Assembly (NCBI GenBank): GCA_037833965.1
Contig: AP031358.1
Location: forward strand, 4,224,001 to 4,288,000
Length of the DNA stretch: 64,000 nucleotides
DNA from: Marchantia polymorpha subsp. ruderalis
Taxonomy: Eukaryota > Streptophyta > Marchantiopsida > Marchantiales > Marchantiaceae
Direction: 5' to 3'
Part shown: piece after piece, positions 22,976 to 34,772 of the stretch
How the letters are laid out: every line of letters begins with the position of its first letter
How positions within the stretch are numbered: the first letter of the stretch is position 1
Position numbers and translations under genes: made by a program
Notes under the pieces: model-generated
Told to the model about the DNA's origin: nothing
Database searches by the model: none
The model's input: only the letters and a program-made list of their open reading frames with translations

Positions 22976-23395
22976 TGTAACCATCTTTAGTTAGTTAGAA
23001 CTAAAGTAGAGGTTACTCTGAATATTGATGTAGATACTTTAGTGTGCACTAGTCATAGCTGCCACGTCAGCGATCCGCGCACTTGGTAGGTACAGAGTGG
23101 ATGTGTTAGTTGACAGTGCCACGTCAGCAATCCGTGTGCTTGTAGGTAAGGATTGAGTGTGTTAGTTAGTGTGTTAGTTGGGTGCGCCACGTCAGCGATC
23201 CGTGTGCTTGTTAGGGTTATCCGCCACGTCATCCATCCACTAGGAGTGGTATGGATGGTGGGGATTAGATCTTATCACATTGTACTTGTTGGTGAGAGCT
23301 ATATAAGGGAGAGGAGAACCATTGTTGGTATCTCTCATCTTCAGAGTTTACGTTTCTATCTTCGAGTGAACTTCTCTCTAAACCCTAGTGTTACA
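22976..23395 (+). repeat. 3' LTR
   Basis: 420 bp, starting TGTAACCATC and ending GTGTTACA. It differs from the 5' LTR at four single positions, all in the second half, plus the start (TGTAACC against TGTTTACC). It carries the same TATA box and ACGT sites. Confidence 0.93.
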
Positions 23396-26300
23396 TAGGC
23401 AAATAATTGTTTACAACAAAATTAAAAATGCTTAATCAATTGATAGTTTAGAAAATGTGTTTGTATTATTTTTTTAATCATTTTTGTATAATTTTGCATC
23501 AAATGTGATATATGAATGATCATGTTCATCATTGATGAATATAATCATATTTTAAGCCCAAATATAGATTAAAATTGTGATAAGTTGTTTAAATATATAT
23601 GGAATTATTTATTTAATAGCCGGCAAAACATCATTAATCATGTAAAAATCAAGAAATATATGCTAGATATTCCTCAATTGAGGCTAATTATTCATCATCC
23701 TACTATACTCTACAAAAGAAAGATTTGTGATTGATTAAAGTGAAACAAAAATGCTTTTCATATCATGCGAGGACATGCATCAAATGGAGTATATAGTTTT
23801 TGCGGGGATACCACAATTGGTATCGCTTACTTTCAAATGGGTGAAATAGAAAGATGTTTGCACTGCATTCGCAGAGAATTCGTGAATTTCTCACTGCATG
23901 AACTAATGATTCCACAAATTTGAGTAAGGTAGTTCAACTAACATTGAACTGAAGACATCCACTCCAACATTCTATGGATAGAATCTCACATTAAGTGCTT
24001 GGATGAACATTTAGTTCAAAACACATTCAAATGGGCTTCATATCTTTTGTCCATGAAGCCACGTGAGCAAATCAAAGTAGGTGAAAGTGCAGAAGTGAGT
24101 GAAATCAAAGTAGCTTATAGGATGTAAAAATGTCGCGATATTCCATTCACTAATTCTTACCAATTTCAAATAGCTACTTTGCATAGTATAGTAGGGTAAG
24201 ATTTCATTAACCTTAAGTGAGTGATAACTAACCGCTCACCAAATCGAAGCTAATAATTACATTGTATAAATTGTTGATGCTTGGAAATATGATTTTTTAT
24301 ATTCGAATGAGCAAGTTATGCATTTCTTAATAAAGATATTTGAAATGGAATTTTAATAATTTTTTATATATGTAACTCTATTAATACATTTTTAATATAA
24401 AATGGTTAATTTGTTATCAAAATAAATCAAACTTATTAATAAAACATATATGTAACTTTTAAAAATATCTAATTATATCAATTTATTTATAAATTAACTT
24501 ATATTAGCTCATTACATAACATGAGACAAGTTTTTTTTGAAAAGAAATTTATGTCTTCAAATTTTAAATTTATATATTTAAACAAAATGCACAATTAAAG
24601 ATGAAAAAAACAAATAATTTATGCATATTATATATCAATATTATATATAAATAAGCCAACTTTTTAAATATAATATAAAAAATCTGAATATGATGCAATT
24701 TGAATTGAAATACTTGAGTAATATATATATTTATATTCCTAAGAATTACATTATTAATATCAATTAGAACTTTAAATTTATTAAATTGGCTTTAAATGTT
24801 AAAAGAATTTTGTTATGAACAAACGTCTAAAAAAATGTTATATTCAAAAATTTTATCTCGAACCTCATGTTTCCAACCATTTATTTCATATTCTTAAAAT
24901 GTGCATAAAATTATGCACATGAAAATTTTGTTGCACACAAGTCTAAGTATGAACTGCGAGTGTGTTTTTGGTTTCCACTTCCTTCTTGTGCAAATAAGAG
25001 CGTAAGAGGTGATACTTCCATGGATCCATCTATTGATCTGTAATCCGAAATTAAATAGTTCTCTTGCTAGCTCATTCTAGAATCTATTCCCACCTTTTTT
25101 CAAAGACTACTAAAACAACCTTACTACTTTTTTGAGGGCTTGTCAAAAGACCTAGTCTTCCTTGCATCCGGTTGTTTCCTTAGCATCCACATTAACCAAA
25201 TCAGTGCGGACATTTCTACAATTTGTGTGGTAGTTTTAATATTTTGGATAAAATATTATAATCTATCAATAACAAATTATGCTTCAGATCATTTTCTTTA
25301 TATGTAAATATTATATATATATTATATATTTATTAAAATTTTGTTCCCATCATTAATCAAATCTAAGTATCAACATCAATATTCTATAGATTTTTTCACA
25401 GATTGATGTGAGAAAATCAATTTTCTTTGTGAAGTTATTATTTTTTAAATTTTAAGAAGCTCATCTCGTATATAATACAAGAATTTATGAGTTAATAAAA
25501 ATATGTTCATTGTGCATTTAACTTATGTTTATACATAAAACGACCAAAATATTATATTTTGAGTCCAAATAATCTCATGTTTTATGTAAATGACATGTTA
25601 CTTTTGGCAAAAGTCAAATCAAATGTCAACAAATGTAACAAATGTATTGATCATATCAAATTATAACTAAAGTTGAAATAAATTGGATAATTAAAAACTT
25701 TTAATATCATCAATTTTTTTCATGTTGCAAGAAATTGATTCATTTTTTGCAACATCTAGCCAAAACGTTGTAAAATTGAAGTTCCAAGTTTATCATTTGC
25801 TTGTTCAATTTATTCATTGATTAAAAATTCTTTACTTTTGCAACAGATTATAGTGTAAATCATCGATCAAATGAATTTCAAAAAAATGTTTAAACTTATA
25901 TTTTATGTTAATATTTGAAAATATTCCAACACTTTACATCATATGTAGAAATTAAATAAAAAATAAAAAATAAAAAAAATTTGGAATTTCCACATCAAGC
26001 AATTTTCTCTTCAAACTGCCATGTATTATTTCAAAGAAAATACATTGAAAGTTAGGGAATGGATATTACAATCATAGATGTATGAAGCATTTAAAATATT
26101 TTAATTGGGTAAATAGTGCATTATTGTGCAATTTCATTGGATTGTGAAACATTTTTTTTAAACAAATCGATTCAAATCTGCATGACTTTATATTAGGACA
26201 AGTGTATGATCAGTTTGTGTAGTTTGCATTCATATATTATTTCACATCAACTTATGTTACTTTTTGACTCTAATCATCTGTCTATATGTTTATTCAATGT

Positions 26301-28860
26301 GATATAGTTTGAATTCAGCGATTATTTTCATAATTTGATGTACATTTTGAAATCCATGATATCATTTTTAATATTTTGAATGTTGATTAATGATACAATC
26401 AATGAATCTTTTCCGTCGTTTTTGCCAAATCACTAGACCACCACTTAAGTATTTGTTATTGCATGTCACTTCTTCTCTTTCGCTAATTGCTAAAGAGACT
26501 TGTGATGTATTGATGGGTTTACGTACGAACTTCATAGAGTATCAGGAATGTACGAATTTATGTTGAATATAGACTCTTCCTCCTGATATGGAAATGACCA
26601 ATATTTCGACCACACAAAATTATACCAGGTTCTATGTTTGCTTGCGACTCCAATTTTCACTTCACGCAGGAGAGGGAGAACTTCATCACCAAATTGATAC
26701 CTTTTTTTATCCATGTGCTTTTGGCCGGGTCCCACTGTTCTTTCTGATGGGCTCTGTTACCCATATGATGCTCTTTGCCATGCTCAAATTTATTTCATGC
26801 ATGGAAAATTGTCTTTTCTCACCATCCAAGAGCGAACAATATATATACTGTACATCTAAATCTTCGCAAAGCCTTCATGCTTTGAAGTCTGATTTGTAAG
26901 GCGGGTGAATATGTGGAACAGGATCTGGATGGCAAAATTCTAAGTAGCCGGTGAGAAATCTATGGACAAGTGTCGGTAAAATTTAGTCAACACTTCATCA
27001 TCTAACAGTATATTTCGGATCTTCGAAGCATAAGATGTGCTAGCAGCTCGAATCGTGCTTTCACAATGTGGAATATAATTCGCACCTTTACAACGATGTT
27101 TCTATTTATAATGGTTGGTCCGCAAGATGCTGAAAAGATGCCGCGTTATCCGCTGCCGATGATTATTATGTTCTTGATTTCATTCTATTCCATGCCTGCT
27201 TTTCGAATCCGGAGGTCCACTGCGGGAGACTGGCGGAACCCGAGCGGCGCATAGGCATGTACGGCCGACCGTAGTGTACCAGCATCGAGCCGAGATCCTT
27301 CGGTGGATTGTCAACGACTCGACGGCTACTGTCTCCAAATAAAAAAATGTAGTTTTACTGGGTAACTGTCTAATATACAAGTCATGTTTCCTCCTTTTCT
27401 TATTAAAAAAACTCCATATATTTGCCAGCACGACACATATGGAGAAAAGGAGAAAATCAGAGCTGATGGTCTGTAATGTGATGGCCTTTTCCTGTTCTTC
27501 CAGTCCACTAGTTTTGTTTCGTTATTACTGTTATTTTTCGAAGATTTTTGTGTGGTTTATCTTTACTAAGAGCACGTCATTCTATAGAGTTGCATATACG
27601 TCCACTCCCAAATTCATGTCGTCAGATTTTCCGTTTCTCGATACATTTGTATATGTGTGGTGCTGGCAAATACATGGAGCATTTTTCAATGAGAGGAAAA
27701 AAAATGACTACATTAGACAGTTTCTCAATAAAATTACATTTTTATTTTTTATTGTAATTATTTTTTCGCAAGTTGAGCATAACCACCACATTCTTAACAT
27801 GTGATGGTTTAAAAGAATTCGTGCATGTTTTTATAGTCAATAAAATTTTTTCTGGTTTTATATATAAAAATATAGGTAAAAAAAATATTAATATTCATTC
27901 ACTCACGCTCAACTTGTGGATTGTTGCACTGATCAATAATTTCTGGAAGGTCTTTTGACTGACAATAGGTAGAAGATACTTGTGAGGGTAGACGCTTTCA
28001 GGTACAAAACAAGGATGACCATATCCGTAGGAATATGGTATAGTATACCTTGATAGGGTGTTGAGTTATTTTGCGTCCATTGTCCGGAACTTGGATTGGC
28101 GTCGAAAAGCTGCGACATTGGTCATAAAAGACAACCATAAAACTCCTTTGGTCTCTGGTGAGCAAATGAGTAAAATGGCAAAATATCAACATGTTGCCAT
28201 ACCACCCACTCTACCCTTACCAGTGAGTAAACTATAGACTGAAAACCACGCATGATCTCTGTATGTTCCACCAAAATTTATTACCTTACTATAATAATAA
28301 TAAATATTATTACCTTACTAAACTGAAACCCCATATGAGAGCCAAACAACACAGGAATATTGGAAGTCTGAGTCCGAACTTAGAATGTATTGTGTAATGA
28401 ATCAATGCACTTGAATCACTCTCGGTATTCGTACGTTGAGATCATCAGTGAATCAATGTCTTAAAAGCAATAAAATTTTTCCAGTTCTAAAAAGTGGTAC
28501 TTTTCTTCAGGGGATTCAATTAAATAGTCATCTAAACATCAGAGTTCAATACATTGTTCATGAAATAGTATTCAATGCATGTCACAATGTAACCGAAACA
28601 TTTTTAATACCCATATAATATGAGAGACATCTCAGCATGCAGTGTACATATATACAGGAGCTTCCTTTTCTTTTTCCCACCAATCAATCCACTCAAATTT
28701 ATATATAGTAATGTTTCCACATAACAAAACGATAAATATCACGAAGCTTCTGAAGTCGTAACCAATAAGGGATTCATCATCACTCCTCTTTTCTTGGAGG
28801 AGCCATATACATTTGTTTACCATTTTCGTGGCAAGCCTTGATATCCGCGTCCGGAGGATT
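23396..28860. other. AT-rich then mixed-composition gene-free region
   Basis: Strongly AT-rich to about 26.5 kb, then nearer to genic composition. Frames at 26532-26899, 27066-27254 and 27439-27958 were checked by eye and show no known domain, codon bias or splice-linked homology. A short ATAATAATAAATATTATTACC run lies near 28291. No RNA gene was recognised. Confidence 0.5.
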
Positions 28861-29465
28861 AAATTTTAATTGATCAAATCCGAGGCCGTAAACCTCGAGA
28901 CCACCGTATACGGCAGAAACGAAGACCGTACTGTACTGCCGGCAAGACACGACGAAGAAAGGACTGCCACGGTCTCAAGGAGCGGTCCGGCGGTCCGAGA
29001 CCCGTCGAGGCCAGTCAGTCACGGCGTCCTGCAAAAAGGACGATCGGTGACGGCAGTCGAGAGGTGGTCCACGGACGAAGCAAGCGCCCGAAGGAGCTGA
29101 CCGGTGGCCAGGGCCGTCGTATTCCAAGCACGCAGCCCCGCGACATCGACATCGACATCGGGTGGTCCTCTGTGCTCGACACGGAAGCTGTCTGGCTGTG
29201 GCGTCGAGGCTCTGAGAGAGAGCGAGTAAGTGATCGCTGCTGCTGCTGTAGTTGTTGTTGCTGTGATCGAGGTCGATTGGATTTGCCGTGAGTGGATTCG
29301 AAGCTCGGATCTCGAATTGCGCATTACGCATCGGAGAGCGCGACGAGAGCTTTGGCTCGCTGGTGCCCTCTCTTCGTGCTGTTCGCAGTTGGGCGGGCTT
29401 TCGAGTTTGCCTGCCTCCTCGCGTCGTCACAACGGATCACGAAGGATATATGATAAGCTGGATTC
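28861..29465 (+). promoter_or_regulatory. Promoter and 5' leader of MAF1
   Basis: Composition rises sharply to GC-rich at 28.86 kb. A GCTGCTGCTGCTG / GTTGTTGTTG triplet run lies at 29237-29265. ORFs on both strands are arginine-rich by-products of this composition. The start site could not be placed. Confidence 0.4.
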
Positions 29466-32400
29466 ATGAAGTTCCTCGAATACACCCCTCTTGCCCGGTA
29501 CGTATCGTCTGGCTCTGGAAACCTCGGACTCGTGTGTTGTTGTTGTCCCGAGCGCCGTCCTGCGCCTGGCAAGTGTTCGGGACTTGAGGTGCCTGATTCC
29601 TCCGATTGATGCATTTGTGGACTGATGATGTGGGTGGAGGACTACTTTTAGGGATGCCAGTTCGTTCGTGTATGAGAAGGGGAAGCATGTGCGAGCGCGC
29701 GAGCCACTGTATTATTGGGTCTAAATATTTCTCACTGTTGAATTGCCGTCGTGGGTACCGCCTCTTTGCAGCGTAAACGCATTTCTTTCCAATGTCAACC
29801 TTGGAGACTGTCACATACAAGGAGCTTTGGAAGCGTACTCGTGTAAGTTAGAAACTGTCTATTCTAACAGTCTGTGAGAGTTGTTTAGGGTATTTGACAG
29901 ATTTCGGTTGGACGAATTGTGATGTAAATTTTGAAGAGAAACACAGCCAGGTTTTTTTTTTATGTTCCCAATTCTGGAATGGGTTCAAACATTGTAATTC
30001 ATTCCATCACAGAGGTATATTTCTGTTGTCCAAATGAGTGATACTCATTACTTCGTAACATGCCTGTTCTGTGTGCCAAATCATCAGGCAAGCTTGCTGG
30101 GATGGACAAAAAACTCTCCCGTAGCTTAGAGCAAGAGGTGAAGTATATTGCCTCTCATCAACCCTAGGATTGGGTCATTCGTATCAAAGTGAGATGTGTT
30201 GCAGTAATTCTGGGGCAAGCAAGGGTAGAAATTTGCGTTCCTGTGTTTGTATTTTACAGGCCGTGGAATTCGGAGTTTCCTGGTCCTGTTGTATATGTGC
30301 GGTTGACTTCGTAAGTTCCTCATCACGAACCTTCTGGCACAGGTTTTGGATTCGCTACACTTTTCGTCGAGTCTTTCGACTTCACCCGTCGGACCACTCT
30401 CAAGCACTGCCAGGTGCGCTTTTCTGGGAAGAAGTGATGGGACGGGCGAGTACGCATGAAGCAAATGAAATGTCAGAGCGCTCATGTTTTCACACTGTAA
30501 GCATCAAGTATGAGGTGTCTATGGCCGCATTAAGCTTCTGTTGTGTTTTGCAGTCGAAGGACTTTGATCTATCTCATCCTCACCTTGAACCATATGTTTC
30601 CGGACTACAACTTTAGGTGAGCTCTAGACCGCATGTTGTTTCAGTTATCTACTCTAGTATTAATACTCAACGGGCTTAAAATTCGGCTTCCATTGTATTT
30701 TCTAGTCAATATCGCGAGGCTTTACGTTTCTGGAAGTACTTGCTATTGTCCTCTTTCATAGATTCTTCAGAGACAGTGGGTCAATCACAAAACGGGTAAT
30801 GCTCTGCAAGCTGGCAAGCAGCTTGGCAACCCGTTAATTTTTACTTTTTTCATTCGAGTGATGGAAGTAGGAAGTGGTGTCAAGGGTTGACAGGCGGTCG
30901 AAAGCCGTTGCTCCTTTCGGAGTTGAGAGTTCAAATCTCTCCATTTCCTTTTCCTAGTGAGGTTCTAATTACTAAGCGGGTAATGCTCTGCAAGCTGGAA
31001 AGCAGCTTGGCAACCCGCTAATTTTTTTCTTTTTCATTTGAGTGATGGAAGTAGGAAGTGGTGTCAAGGGTTGACAGGCGGTCGAAAGCCGTTGCTCCTT
31101 TCGGAGTTGAGAGTTCAAATCTCTCCATTTCCTTTTCCTAGTGAGTTCTGAAGGGATAGAATGAAGAAGAGAAACATTCGATGTTGTTCATTTTGTAGGT
31201 CATCAGGTTCGTAAGTTGAATGAGTGGTTTCATAGAGATGTACGTTTTTCGCTACTTCGATTTAGCTAGTGGAAGCCGCGCACATATTCCGTTGCATTGT
31301 AAGGATCTGTTTGAAGAGGGTCCGGTAGTTGTGTAATGTTCTGTTTACAGATGGTAGTTGTGAAAGAAATTATCGTCGTTAGGAACGTTTGCAGATTTTT
31401 GCAGAATTGCAGCCGATGCCTCGATCTGAAGGATTTAGCGATCCTTGAGACTCAGAAACTTTCGTGTGGTCACGGTTGGAAGTGTAATTGAAGCAAGCTG
31501 TCTGAACGATTGCCGCTTGCCGTTTAGCAGGGATTTCGTCCTCATCGGCAGCTTGACTTGAGAAGTCATGTCAAGATGCGGTTTTTGGTGTCTGATTTCC
31601 AATCGCAGTTCCCGTTTTCTTTTCCCCCGTGCCTCCCAGAGTAGCTACAAAGTACTTTTGGATTTCTTTGAAGTCCCTAAGTTTGTTTCTCAAGTGCAAA
31701 TTAGCTAAATGATATCAGATGCTTCATGGGAGATGCATTTGGTAAGACTTGTAGGCGCGTCCGGTATTGTGTAGATGCTATTGAACAACTTGTTTCTGAT
31801 AAGTAACGTAGCTACGATCTATTGCTGATTGAATTTTCACCGCACCCGGGCATGACTTGCAGCTCTATTTATTGTCAATCGCATTTATGGTGTAGTCCTC
31901 CGGTGGTTAACGACAGTTAAAATTGAAGCGGGATTGGTCATGGGTAGGTGATGCTCTTATGCGTTAACAGCTGTGTTGTTCTGACTCTCTCGCCTGCTGA
32001 TATGCTTTTGCTTTTGGTTTCGGAAACAGTATGTTGCGCGCCCATCACTTCTCTAAAGAGCATGGACTCAGTGCCCCAAAACAGAAGATCGAGCATTTCT
32101 TGCTTGAAGCTTCCAAGGTAGTATAGCTTCTCAAGTGAATTATTTTGGTTGAATTTGTGCCCTTGATCCACGGACACTTCTTGTGTCATATTAATGTGGA
32201 TGATCTTGTTTATTTTAGTATGTACTGCTGCTATTTATGAAACTGTCCACTGTATTTGAATTTAGTGATTTCAGTATACGTTTCTTCAGTAGCTTCTCTC
32301 CGTGAAAACAAGTTTGGGCCATAATGGCGGCTCCACTTGTCAGAGTAGCCGAAATGTAGGATTAGCAGGACAAGATGTCTTCTTTCGCGTTTTGGAGTGG

Positions 32401-33212
32401 TTATATGAAACTTCCAGTGCGGACAGTTGGTCAGATCACAGAGGGTAATTAGGCACTTCTATATAATCCATTGTGTGAGCCACAGGTTTGGGCCACGGAA
32501 GTTGGAGAGGAGACTTCTCTCATGGATTGTCTATGGTCCGCTGTTGGTGAGGTACGGATACCTTATCACTGGTCTCATCCCCGAGTTCTTGGACTTCCTT
32601 TCCCGTCTCTTCGTCTATGATCGAAGGTTTGAATATTGAGGATTGTTGGTTGCAGGTAATGGATCTCGCCGACTGTGATGTATATACCTGCGTACCTGAC
32701 TTTGAGGGAGATCCTTTCGCCGATCGAGGATGCATGTGAGTCGCAATTTTATGTTTTAATTCCTTTGAGACATTGGACTGGAGCTTTTATTGAAAGTGGT
32801 CATTGATAGTTTTCCTTCCTGCTTACCTTCAGTCTATATGGGAAACGCTTGACTTCCTGTGATGATAACAGATGGTCATTCAACTATTTTTTCTACAACA
32901 AGAAATTGAAACGAATTTTGTGCTTCAGCTGCCGATGTCTCAGGTATTATTATTCCAACATTTCCAATATTTTGTCGAAACATTTTGTCCTTTTTTTTTT
33001 CCTTTCCAGTAAACGTTTTGCCTCCAAACTTCTCACTAGGACGTCTTAGACTTTTATCAAAAGTTTGAAATAAGGCGTGCTCGCAATGTGATGCTGATTC
33101 TCTTATTGATTTGTTTGGTGCCCACAGCAAGATGTCACTAGATCAGGGTTCTGATGAGGATGTGAGTGAAGAGGAATACGAGTTCATCGAAGGCATGGAC
33201 CTCGAGGATTGA
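29466..33212 (+). CDS. MAF1: MAF1, repressor of RNA polymerase III
   Basis: Ten exons: 29466-29497, 29772-29842, 30088-30137, 30343-30413, 30554-30616, 32030-32117, 32486-32551, 32656-32735, 32872-32943 and 33128-33212. They total 678 nt, giving 225 aa plus TGA, with all phases matching. It begins [11 protein letters not shown], then FLSNVNLGD and GALEAYS, the plant MAF1 start. The middle has [18 protein letters not shown]. The C-terminal half has GDPFADRG and [15 protein letters not shown], the conserved MAF1 core, and it ends in an acidic tail, [17 protein letters not shown]1 represses Pol III transcription of tRNA and 5S genes under stress, controlled by TOR-linked phosphorylation. Length matches plant relatives. 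Intron 5 (30617-32029) carries two tandem tRNA-like sequences. Confidence 0.96.
30870..30948 (+). tRNA. Class II tRNA-like cloverleaf, copy 1 (Ser-like, anticodon unclear)
   Basis: The arms pair fully. Acceptor GGAAGTG with CATTTCC is 7 bp with one G-U. The D stem is GTC/GAC with an AAGGGTT loop. The anticodon stem GGCGG/CCGTT has two G-U pairs. The long variable arm is GCTCC/GGAGT. The T stem GAGAG/CTCTC has loop TTCAAAT. A T-run (30949-30952) follows, and AGTTCAAATCT fits a B box. The long variable arm suggests Ser or Leu. In this fold the anticodon is GAA with C at position 33, which is abnormal. A shifted fold with a 3-bp stem gives CGA (Ser). The A box is weak. It may be a real gene, a pseudogene or an organelle-derived copy. 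Confidence 0.55.
31054..31132 (+). tRNA. Class II tRNA-like cloverleaf, copy 2
   Basis: Identical over 79 nt to copy 1, including the T-run after the acceptor strand. It is the second unit of the 184-bp duplication. The same anticodon uncertainty applies. Confidence 0.55.
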
Positions 33213-33867
33213 AAGCATACAGGCTTCTCCTGTACATATTGCAATCTTTGTAAATTGCTGTAAATGATCTGCTGATTGCCAGAGCGTCACTCAATTTAGG
33301 TTGGACATGGCCTTCTGCCAATACCTTTGGCCTTTTCAGGAGAAGTTGTATCATCTAAAGTTGAAACCGACAAAGGTTGCTACAGAGTCCGGTATTTACA
33401 TGGTAAAGCACATGGACGCCGGACAGTGTCTGGTCTTGGCCCTAATCGCTCCAACGAACTAGTTTTCCCGCAAAATCTATTTAGCCCTTATTTATTATAC
33501 CAAATCAAAGTTTGTTCACAAATAGTTATCATGTTGTAATGATAATTGTGAACTGTGAACTTGTCGTGACCGATTTTGATGTGGTCACATTCTATTTTGA
33601 TGAATACAGCATTTGGTTCATCTTACCACTGTATATGCAGTTATCTTCAGTCGGATATCAATTCATCGGTGTCTACTTTGAAAATATTGCAGGGTTCCGA
33701 TGTATAATGTGTATGATATGAATGTAGCGTATGCAACCATCGATGTTGATTTTGTTTTTCTTCTTCTGCGGAGGGTAAAATTAGTTTCGAAGTTTATTTC
33801 CCTGAGGTTTATTGTTTGATTATGGTCACAAGTACATCGTTCTCATATAGTCTCTTCCATCTCTTTG

Positions 33868-33893
33868 CGATTGCGAGAATATTCTCGCAATCG
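33868..33893. repeat. Perfect 26-bp palindrome
   Basis: CGATTGCGAGAAT followed at once by its own complement, ATTCTCGCAATCG, with no loop. A second small dyad, TCGGAA...TTCCGA (33891-33909), overlaps its end. Confidence 0.9.
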
Positions 33894-33925
33894 GAATGGA
33901 ACGTTCCGAATATTACCGAAGGTGC

Positions 33926-34206
33926 AATTCACGACGCAGTATAGATCATACTGTGTCGAAAAATTGTGTAAGTTAAGGTAAGGATGTGGATATGTAATGG
34001 AGATGTTGCTATCTAAATAAACATACTAAATTTTACTTTTTTTTTTTCAAAACGGGACTATCAGAACGGAAGAAATTTGCAATACGGCATACTTAACACA
34101 TACTAAGTATAATGCCGCATATTTTTCACAATTCCAATTGCGATAATACAAATTAAATGCATTTGGTATGCATTTGCACAGTATGATCTATACTGCGTCG
34201 TGAATT
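33926..34206. repeat. MITE-like unit with 30-bp terminal inverted repeats
   Basis: AATTCACGACGCAGTATAGA... at 33926-33955 has its exact complement at 34177-34206. Each arm is itself a near-palindrome: 11 bp, a 5-nt loop, 11 bp with one mismatch. The inner 221 bp is AT-rich and non-coding. No target duplication is obvious at the edges, so the mobile-element reading is tentative. Confidence 0.6.
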
Positions 34207-34772
34207 TTGTATACACAGTTTCAACAAAATTCTCGTTCACATTACCGTGGTGACGTGATTTGGATATGACGATCAAGTACAAGCAAAAAAGCACTCATGT
34301 GAAAAAAAATTAGACTGCAACGTTTCTAGATGTATGGCCTTGGCGTCCCTCGACACTTCAAATTCCTGTATCTACTATCCTGGTTAGCAGACAGGCCACC
34401 AGACACATCTTTTGCCTGGTTTACAATTGCTCGAATCTGTACGTGCTTTACAATTATGACTCGGAAGATTTGACAAAGATTCTAGTTGTTTATCGAGGAT
34501 AGTACAGTACGTGTTGATGTACCTGACTTCAATTCCTCAATCATAACTGGAAGACGTCAAACCTAGATTCTAACAGGCACAAACGCACCCCACGAGCCAC
34601 GCTTTACACCATAGAAATGCGCTATGAGGACGGTAAAAGTGTTACAACTCAGAATAAAACCTGATGAATGGTAAAGAATGAATAGCTCATACTCGAGGCC
34701 ACCTCATGGCTTCTCCTTGACCTACATGCAAAATTGGACCGTCCAGTAGAAACTGGACGTTAGGGAAATCTA

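Larger units (their letters stand above)
17333..23395 (+). mobile_element. Ty3/gypsy chromovirus LTR retrotransposon, nearly intact
   Basis: The order is 5' LTR, tRNA-iMet primer site, about 600-nt leader, gag, pol (protease, RT, RNase H, integrase, chromodomain), purine tract, 3' LTR. This order and the C-terminal chromodomain place it among plant chromoviruses. The two LTRs differ at four positions that I can count, plus a small change at the very start, so insertion was recent. Gag is one open frame and Pol is a second open frame in the -1 phase, with a frameshift signal between them. The 5-bp flanks (GTGTT before, TAGGC after) do not form a target-site duplication. RT shows VMLFG and TFMGLM where most relatives have VMPFG and TFQ-LM, so activity is not assured. 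Confidence 0.95.
30785..31145 (+). repeat. Tandem duplication of a 184-bp unit carrying a hairpin and a tRNA-like sequence
   Basis: Two head-to-tail copies are offset by exactly 184 nt (hairpin base at 30792 and 30976, tRNA-like part at 30870 and 31054). Each unit begins with a hairpin: (A/G)CGGGT and ACCCG at the base, CAAGCTG and CAGCTTG inside. The tRNA-like part is identical in both copies. The upstream part differs at a few positions. It lies in MAF1 intron 5. Confidence 0.92.
33213..34772. other. Spacer between convergent MAF1 and RRP9, with palindromes
   Basis: This holds the 3' regions of both genes. No coding frame is supported. A 26-bp perfect palindrome lies at 33868-33893, and a 30-bp inverted repeat pair at 33926-33955 and 34177-34206. 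Poly-T runs at about 34037 may mark 3' processing regions. Confidence 0.6.
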
